Assembly (NCBI GenBank): GCA_007116765.1
Contig: SKHV01000187.1
Span: forward strand, 1-6,352
DNA: 6,352 nt
From: Prolixibacteraceae bacterium
GTDB taxonomy: Bacteria; Bacteroidota; Bacteroidia; Bacteroidales; Prolixibacteraceae
Direction: 5' to 3'
The position numbers and the translations under genes were made by a program. Shown piece after piece: positions 1 to 4,480 of this stretch (the stretch's first letter is position 1; every line of letters begins with the position of its first letter). The notes under the pieces were generated by a model. That model was not told where the DNA came from. It saw only the letters and a list, made by a program, of their open reading frames with translations, and ran no database searches.

Positions 1-1098
1 CGTTTGTGCCTGGTATTCTTCGCGGGGCACTTTGTGTAGAAATTGTTTTGCATCGACAAAAATTGCATGGCCTCCAAAGGGTTGTTGAACAGGAATTCCG
101 TAGGATTTGAGCTTATCTCCAAGGTAATGCACTTGTTTGATGCGTGTTTGCAGATATTCAAACTCTGTTCCTTCGTCGAGGCCTACAGCCAGGGCTTCCA
201 TGTCGCGCCCCGACATGCCTCCGTATGTAACATAGCCTTCGAACATAATGTCGTAATTCGAAGCCTGTTTGTAATGTGTTTCGTTCTTGAATGCCACAAA
301 ACCACCTATGTTTACTATGGCATCTTTTTTTGCGCTCATGGTGGCCATGTCGGCATACTGAAACATCTCACGTACTATTTCTTTGACCGTTTTATGGGCA
401 TAACCGTCTTCGCGTTCTTTAATGAAATAAGCATTTTCAGCAAAACGTGCCGAATCGAAGCAAACCGGAATGCCATGTTTTTGTGCCAAAGCGTAAACTT
501 GTTTCATGTTCGCAATGGAAACCGGTTGCCCGCCCGACGAGTTGCAGGTAATGGTTAGCATAATGAGTGGTATTTTTCCTTTGGGAGAAGCTTCAATTTC
601 TTTTTTCAGTTTATCTATATCGATGTTTCCTTTGAAGGGGTGTGGGTTGTCTATTTCAAAGGCTTCGTTGATTGTACAGTCTATTGCCACCGCATTTCGA
701 AATTCAATGTGCCCTTTGGTTGTGTCGAAATGCGAATTACCCGGAACGACATCGCCTTCTTTTAAGAAAGTAGAAAAAAGAACATTTTCGGCTGCACGTC
801 CCTGATGTGCCGGGAGTACGTGTTCGAAGCCCATTATTTTTGTTATTGCATTGCTCATGCGGTAAAACGATTGTGCTCCGGCGTAGCTCTCGTCGGCTTC
901 CATCATGGCCGCCCACTGTTTCTTGCTCATGGCTCCGGTGCCCGAGTCGGTGAGTAAATCGATATAGACTTTCTCGCTCGATAGCTTGAAAAGATTGTAT
1001 TTTGCATCGGCCAACCATTTTACGCGTTGCCGGCGTGTGCTTTGGTAAATGGGCTCAACCATCTTAATGCGGTACGATTCGGCAAAAGGAAGTTTCAT
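1..1098 (-). CDS. tnaA: Tryptophanase (tryptophan indole-lyase), partial, C-terminus off the left edge
   Basis: The open frame runs 366 codons from the ATG at 1098 to base 1 with no stop; the family is about 455-470 residues, so roughly a fifth is missing. The start MKLPFAESYRIK matches the usual N-terminus of the family. It belongs to the PLP-dependent beta-eliminating lyases, cytoplasmic fold-type I tetramers that split tryptophan into indole, pyruvate and ammonia. Visible landmarks: IDLLTDSGTGAMS near residue 46; THQGR-like PAHQGRAAEN near 97; NSHFDTTKGH with Asp125; DSARFAENAYFIK with the PLP-contacting Asp215 and Arg218; and MSAKKDA with Lys258 as the predicted Schiff-base lysine. The related tyrosine phenol-lyase has a Thr where this protein has Asp125, and reads DATR rather than DSAR, so tryptophanase is preferred. 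The specificity residues near the C-terminus lie outside the window. A weak -7-like element on the minus strand (TAACTTTA, 1127-1120) lies upstream without a matching -33. No Trp-containing leader peptide is seen. The terminator at 1199-1228 separates it from the upstream gene. Confidence 0.93.
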   Translation of the reverse strand, partial: MKLPFAESYRIKMVEPIYQSTRRQRVKWLADAKYNLFKLSSEKVYIDLLTDSGTGAMSKKQWAAMMEADESYAGAQSFYRMSNAITKIMGFEHVLPAHQGRAAENVLFSTFLKEGDVVPGNSHFDTTKGHIEFRNAVAIDCTINEAFEIDNPHPFKGNIDIDKLKKEIEASPKGKIPLIMLTITCNSSGGQPVSIANMKQVYALAQKHGIPVCFDSARFAENAYFIKEREDGYAHKTVKEIVREMFQYADMATMSAKKDAIVNIGGFVAFKNETHYKQASNYDIMFEGYVTYGGMSGRDMEALAVGLDEGTEFEYLQTRIKQVHYLGDKLKSYGIPVQQPFGGHAIFVDAKQFLHKVPREEYQAQT

Positions 1099-1198
1099 GT
1101 TGATTTTTTTGGTATTTTTTAAAGTTAAAAAACACTAAGAAAGGTGATGCTGATAAACGTCAGATCTTTATTCTTTATTAAGGCATTTGTGAATAAAT

Positions 1199-1228
1199 AA
1201 AAAAGAGGCTGCCCAAGCGGACAGCCTC
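1199..1228 (-). terminator. Intrinsic terminator of the TlpA-type gene
   Basis: Read on the minus strand, bases 1228-1205 form a 10-bp stem (GAGGCTGTCC pairing with GGGCAGCCTC, including one G-T pair) closed by the tetraloop GCTT. It is followed directly by six T (1204-1199). It begins 24 bases after the stop of the thioredoxin-like gene and lies about 100 bases before the tryptophanase start. It should therefore end the former transcript and insulate tryptophanase. Confidence 0.9.
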
Positions 1229-1252
1229 CTGAAAAATAAGTGTGTCAAAATG

Positions 1253-2650
1253 TTAATTCATGTATGTTTTTAATTGTGCTAATAAATTTCCCCTCAGGTT
1301 TTTGGCCACAATATTTCCTTCTTTGTCAATTAAAAATGTAGTTGGAAATGAATTTACGCCATACTCTTTTTGGATGTCATCGCTGCACATGGCATTACGG
1401 TAGTTAATGCCATTTTCGGCAATAAAGGTGTTCAGTTTTTCCTCAGTGTCGCCAACCGAAAGACCAATAATGATAAGTTCGTCTTCCGGAATTGAATTTG
1501 CCAGTTCAATCAGGTGTGGCACTTCGCCCACGCAGGGTCCGCACCATGTTCCCCAAAAATCGATAAATACAAATTTTCCTTTATGATCCGAAAGGTTAAA
1601 GTTTTCGCCGCAAAGTGTGGCAATGGTAAAGTCGGGCGCGGCTATGCCTTCTTTTATTTTGAAACGTTGCAGAAACTGTTCAACATTCCCATTGTGCAAA
1701 CCCTTGTAATCAGGATAATCTTCTTTTATGCGGTTTATGAGCTCAATGGCTTTTTCTTCAATCCGGTACGACATGTTTTGTGCCCTGTCGAAAAGAATTG
1801 TTCCACAAATCTGATGGTCATCGCTGGTTGCCAATACATTGTTTAAGTAATTACTAAAATAACCGGCCGGTATATTTGCATCTTCCGAAAGTGAATTGAG
1901 GATTATTTCGATGTCGATATTATTGAATGAACTATACAATGATAGTGGGATAAATGGGCTGTTATCAATTAAATTTTTGGCCGCAGATGTTTTTTCAAGC
2001 ATATAATTGTAATATGAAATGCTTCTTCGAATTTTATCAAGCATTTGTCGGTTTTCTTTTCTTGAGTGAAAAACCATTTCTAAATAAGTGGGGTGGTAAT
2101 TATTGATTATAATAAACTCGATTTCAAGAAACAGCCAGTGATATTTTTCAGGAACCTGATTTTTAAGTTCGCTTATTTCATTGTTTAATGAATCGCGTTG
2201 TGCTAAAACAATGTCGAATTCATCGTTTTCTTGCATCAGTCTAAATATGGTATTACTTGCTTCAATAGCAATTCTTTTTAGGTTGTTAACTATATGGTTG
2301 TGTATGCTGTCGGCAACATTGCCCGATATTTTGTACTCGGGTTCGCCGCGCCTGTACTCATCGGGGCGGAAAACTATCGTTTCATTTCCATCGGTAATTA
2401 CATTGCCAAGGTTTGCCCACACATTGTATTCGTTGGTGGGCAACGATGCAATGTGAATGTTTTTATTCATGTTAACCAAAAAGTAAATTTCATCAATGGG
2501 TGTATCCATCATGGCCTCGGGCAAACGGTATGTATTGTCTTCGGGGTGATACACCAGGTATTCTTCTTCGTTGGGAGTATGGTTGTTGAAATTGCCCATG
2601 GGTGCAATAAACTCAATTTCTTCGGGGATGCTCAACCTGTCCATTTGCAC
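1253..2650 (-). CDS. TlpA/ResA-type thioredoxin-fold protein, C-terminal part of a frameshifted gene
   Basis: This 465-residue frame carries the bulk of an exported thiol-disulfide protein. Residues from about 334 to 465 form a TlpA/ResA/AhpC-TSA-like thioredoxin domain: GIAAPDF entry strand, DFWGTWCGPC active site with Cys370 and Cys373, and the cis-proline loop SFPTTFLID with Pro436. Such domains reduce or exchange disulfides outside the cytoplasm. Residues 1-330 are acidic and mostly helical in appearance, and I do not recognise a family there; in Bacteroidota TlpA proteins a long variable N-terminal region is common. The frame has no signal peptide, and its first ATG sits inside the end of the upstream frame (2632-2958), which does carry one. 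The open frame extends upstream of the ATG to a TAA at 2704-2702, reading FVPDTDEELEIIVQ. This continues naturally from the upstream frame, so the ATG at 2650 is probably not a true start. Together the two frames give a protein of about 568 residues with the active-site cysteines near 473 and 476. Confidence 0.85.
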   Translation of the reverse strand: MQMDRLSIPEEIEFIAPMGNFNNHTPNEEEYLVYHPEDNTYRLPEAMMDTPIDEIYFLVNMNKNIHIASLPTNEYNVWANLGNVITDGNETIVFRPDEYRRGEPEYKISGNVADSIHNHIVNNLKRIAIEASNTIFRLMQENDEFDIVLAQRDSLNNEISELKNQVPEKYHWLFLEIEFIIINNYHPTYLEMVFHSRKENRQMLDKIRRSISYYNYMLEKTSAAKNLIDNSPFIPLSLYSSFNNIDIEIILNSLSEDANIPAGYFSNYLNNVLATSDDHQICGTILFDRAQNMSYRIEEKAIELINRIKEDYPDYKGLHNGNVEQFLQRFKIKEGIAAPDFTIATLCGENFNLSDHKGKFVFIDFWGTWCGPCVGEVPHLIELANSIPEDELIIIGLSVGDTEEKLNTFIAENGINYRNAMCSDDIQKEYGVNSFPTTFLIDKEGNIVAKNLRGNLLAQLKTYMN

Positions 2651-2958
2651 AATAATTTCAAGTTCTTCGTCCGTGTCGGGTACAAAAATGTATAAGTAAT
2701 TTTATTGGCCGTGGGGTGGAGCATCACCACATCGTAAATACCTGCGGGCAGTTCCATCTCAAACACGCCATCGGGCGAGAGCAACATTTCATTCATTTCT
2801 CTCCACGGAGCTAACTGCCATGCATATTCGGTATATCCGAATGCGTAGTTATGCCCTTCGGCATGATCGGGAGCTTCTAGTTTAACTTTTAATTTGGCTG
2901 CGTAGAGCGAAGGGAGGCAAATTATTGCCATTAAGAGGAAAAGTGTAATTCGTTTCAT
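2632..2958 (-). CDS. N-terminal part of the frameshifted TlpA-type gene (signal peptide and first beta domain)
   Basis: This short frame encodes 108 residues. It starts with a classical Sec signal peptide (MKRITLFLLMAIICLPSLYA, likely cut after residue 20; no proper lipobox around the Cys). About 65 residues follow that look like a beta-rich domain, with phrases such as GVFEMELPAGIYDVVML. From about residue 90 the reading (LYPTRTKNLKLLCKWTG, then stop) looks like out-of-frame sequence. At the same place the alternate frame begins to read sensible protein that leads into the thioredoxin-domain frame. I therefore take this as the 5' end of the same gene rather than a separate small protein. The signal peptide places the intact product in the periplasm or at the outer face of the inner membrane. 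A weak -7-like element (TACCTTTT, 2986-2979 on the minus strand) lies upstream. Confidence 0.75.
   Translation of the reverse strand: MKRITLFLLMAIICLPSLYAAKLKVKLEAPDHAEGHNYAFGYTEYAWQLAPWREMNEMLLSPDGVFEMELPAGIYDVVMLHPTANKITYTFLYPTRTKNLKLLCKWTG
2684..2703 (-). other. Probable frameshift site joining the two thioredoxin-gene frames
   Basis: The upstream frame must pass to the downstream frame between the TAA that closes the latter (2704-2702) and the TGA of the former (2634-2632). Adding one base restores a continuous frame. The best candidates are the run of five T (minus strand, 2688-2684), which would give TYTFFVPDTDEE, or the run of four A (2703-2700). Both are homopolymers, so a sequencing or assembly indel is as likely as a real mutation. 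The window does not contain a standard X XXY YYZ slippery heptamer in the right phase here. Confidence 0.7.
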
Positions 2959-3353
2959 TTCGTTAATATTTATTTGTTAAAAGGTAAAATGAAACCGCCT
3001 CAGAAGTATTTACTTAAGCCTGTATTCTGATAGCCAGAAGGTAAGTTCTTTTTTCTTGGTGGTTTCAATATGTTGATTTAAAAGGTTAATGTACAATTAT
3101 ACGGAATAGTATGAATTATATTGTTAGTTTGCCTTTTGTGAAATGTTAAAAAAACAAAATCATGTTTGTAAGTGTCAGTAAAACAGTTTTCTAATATGTG
3201 TTTGTATTTTTACGTGTTTTATATGTTATTGAACATATCTTCGATGTTTTGAATTAATATCATCAATTTATTATCGCTTTGCGTATTATATGGTTTTGGA
3301 TCTTTTCAGTATGTTAGGCTTTATTTTCGGAGAGAGTACAAAATAGATAGTAA

Positions 3354-3385
3354 CTTGCACTTTGAAAAGAAATCCACTATCTTTG
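3354..3385 (+). promoter_or_regulatory. Bacteroidota-type promoter of the Fic gene
   Basis: TATCTTTG at 3378-3385 is a perfect match to the Bacteroidota sigma-ABfr -7 consensus TAnnTTTG. CTTG at 3354-3357 matches three of four bases of the -33 TTTG, with a 20-base spacer. Transcription would start near 3390-3392, giving a leader of under 30 bases before the ATG at 3419. The call rests on pattern matching only. Confidence 0.55.
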
Positions 3386-3408
3386 ATAGTATCATACGAT
3401 ACTATCAA
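3383..3408. promoter_or_regulatory. Perfect 11-bp inverted repeat, putative Fic operator
   Basis: TTGATAGTATC (3383-3393), a four-base spacer ATAC, and its exact reverse complement GATACTATCAA (3398-3408). The left arm shares the last three bases of the -7 element, and the repeat covers the predicted transcription start, so a bound protein would block the promoter. Additional half-sites lie upstream: GATAGT at 3346-3351 and ACTATC at 3376-3381. The likely binder is the winged-helix end of the Fic protein encoded 10 bases downstream. As an RNA hairpin it lacks a T-tract, so it is not a terminator. Confidence 0.6.
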
Positions 3409-3418
3409 GACAGAATAA

Positions 3419-4375
3419 ATGAGACCGCCATATAAAATAACAGGCAAGATCTTAAAATTAGTTGCTTCGATTTCAGAAAAAATTGGAGAGGTAAATTCTG
3501 CACATTTAAATAGACCACCGACAGAATTAAGAAAGAAAAACAGGATTAAAACAATTCACTCATCACTTGAGATTGAAGGTAATACCTTGACCATTGAACA
3601 AATAACGGCCATTATTGAAAATAAAAGGGTAATTGGACCTAAGAAAGATATTTTAGAGGTTAAAAATGCTATTGCCGTTTATGACTATTTGGACAAACTG
3701 AATCCATTCAACTTTGATTCGTTCTGTAAAGCTCATGGAATATTAATGCACGGACTAATTGAATCAGCAGGCAGACTTAGAAGCAAATCGGTTGGAATTG
3801 TCAAAGGCTCACGGGTTGCTCACATTGCTCCACCAAGCGAAATGCTAAAACCATTAATGAATGACTTGCTTGACTATTTAAAAAATGACGAAGACCTGGT
3901 TTTAATAAAAAGTTGTGTATTCCACTATGAGATGGAATTTATTCATCCATTCATAGATGGAAATGGTAGAATGGGGAGATTATGGCAAACGCTGATTTTA
4001 AAGGACTCATATCCTGTTTTTGAATTTCTGCCAATTGAGGCATTAATAAAAGAGAGACAAGAACAATATTATGAAACTCTTGGAAAATCAGACAATGCCG
4101 GAGAATCGACCGTATTTATTGAATATATGCTTGAAATTATCCTTGAATCACTTGAAGAATTATTAAATATTCAGAATGTCAGTTTAACGAATATTGACCG
4201 GATTAATATATTCAAGTCAATTGCTAAAAACGACTACTTTTCACGAAAAGAATATTTAAAAAAATTTAGAGAAATTTCTTCAGCGACAGCAAGTCGGGAT
4301 TTGAATTTTGCTGTTGGGAATGGAATAATTGAAAAGATGGGAGATAAAAATACTACGAGATATAAATACAATTAA
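3419..4375 (+). CDS. Class II Fic family protein (putative AMP transferase) with C-terminal winged-helix region
   Basis: Complete at 318 residues. The Fic core signature HPFIDGNGRMGR spans 176-187. His176 is the predicted catalytic base, Asp180 the predicted metal ligand, and the GNGR loop and Arg187 contact the nucleotide phosphates. An N-terminal inhibitory motif of the (S/T)xxxE(G/N) type is present as SLEIEG at 49-54, with Glu53 the residue expected to block ATP gamma-phosphate placement. That makes this a class II Fic, self-inhibited in cis, which explains why no separate antitoxin gene is seen. The beta-hairpin flap that docks targets is around 124-139 (VGIVKGSRVAHIAP). Residues from about 258 to the end resemble a winged helix (SATASRDLNFAVGNGIIEK, then a basic wing), suggesting DNA binding. 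Fic enzymes of this type transfer AMP to hydroxyl side chains of proteins in the cytoplasm; the target here is unknown. The gene is AT-rich compared with the beta-galactosidase, has its own promoter and palindrome, and is probably autoregulated and horizontally acquired. Confidence 0.93.
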   Translation: MRPPYKITGKILKLVASISEKIGEVNSAHLNRPPTELRKKNRIKTIHSSLEIEGNTLTIEQITAIIENKRVIGPKKDILEVKNAIAVYDYLDKLNPFNFDSFCKAHGILMHGLIESAGRLRSKSVGIVKGSRVAHIAPPSEMLKPLMNDLLDYLKNDEDLVLIKSCVFHYEMEFIHPFIDGNGRMGRLWQTLILKDSYPVFEFLPIEALIKERQEQYYETLGKSDNAGESTVFIEYMLEIILESLEELLNIQNVSLTNIDRINIFKSIAKNDYFSRKEYLKKFREISSATASRDLNFAVGNGIIEKMGDKNTTRYKYN

Positions 4376-4423
4376 AAAACAAAGCCTAATACCAGATACA
4401 AGCAATAAACTATCTAAGGGTTA

Positions 4424-4447
4424 CTTAAATATTTTCTTAAATATTTT
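4424..4447. repeat. Perfect tandem duplication of a 12-base AT-rich unit
   Basis: CTTAAATATTTT occurs twice without a gap (4424-4435 and 4436-4447) in the gap between the Fic and beta-galactosidase genes. It lies directly upstream of a -7-like element and so could be a regulator site or an UP-like region. It could also be simple slippage in AT-rich DNA. Confidence 0.6.
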
Positions 4448-4454
4448 ATCTTTA
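4447..4454 (+). promoter_or_regulatory. Possible -7 element for the beta-galactosidase gene
   Basis: TATCTTTA differs from TAnnTTTG only at the last base and lies 27 bases before the ATG at 4481. No good TTTG is found at the expected -33 distance, so an activator or a distant promoter is possible. No clear terminator separates Fic from this gene, so some read-through from the Fic promoter cannot be excluded. Confidence 0.25.
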
Positions 4455-4480
4455 AAAAGTCAAACCTACATTGAATACCT

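Larger units (their letters stand above)
2959..3418. other. AT-rich divergent intergenic region without a recognisable gene
   Basis: These 460 bases separate the minus-strand thioredoxin-like gene from the plus-strand Fic gene. I see no coding frame with convincing protein, no tRNA or rRNA, and no clear terminator. The left end carries only a poor promoter match for the minus-strand gene. A small palindrome with 7-bp arms (ATATGTT, spacer ATTG, AACATAT) sits at 3221-3238 and has no known role. The right end, from about 3346, holds the promoter and operator-like repeats of the Fic gene. The size and composition suggest that this stretch may have arrived together with the Fic gene. Confidence 0.6.

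Noticed and set aside
43..805. Plus-strand open frames at 43-558 and 506-805
   Set aside because: They lie opposite the strongly supported tryptophanase frame and their translations show no family features; they are shadows.
1148..1174. Small imperfect inverted repeat (GATGCTGA ... TCAGATC) upstream of tryptophanase
   Set aside because: Arms of only four uninterrupted pairs plus a bulge, with no T-tract; within chance for this composition.
1099..1198. TnaC-like leader peptide controlling tryptophanase
   Set aside because: The only ATG in the leader on the minus strand (1186-1184) reads two codons and then a stop, with no Trp codon.
2684..2703. Programmed -1 ribosomal frameshifting in the thioredoxin-like gene
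   Set aside because: The local sequence in the upstream frame (ACA TTT TTG) is not a standard X XXY YYZ heptamer, no obvious downstream stimulatory hairpin was found, and the family is not known for recoding. A plain indel is simpler.
3221..3238. ATATGTT-ATTG-AACATAT palindrome as a regulator site or terminator
   Set aside because: Short AT-only-rich arms, not placed at a gene end or promoter; recorded in the intergenic entry only.
4409..4414. ACTATC hexamer upstream of the beta-galactosidase gene, identical to the Fic operator half-site core
   Set aside because: A single hexamer with no inverted partner nearby; expected by chance in AT-rich DNA.
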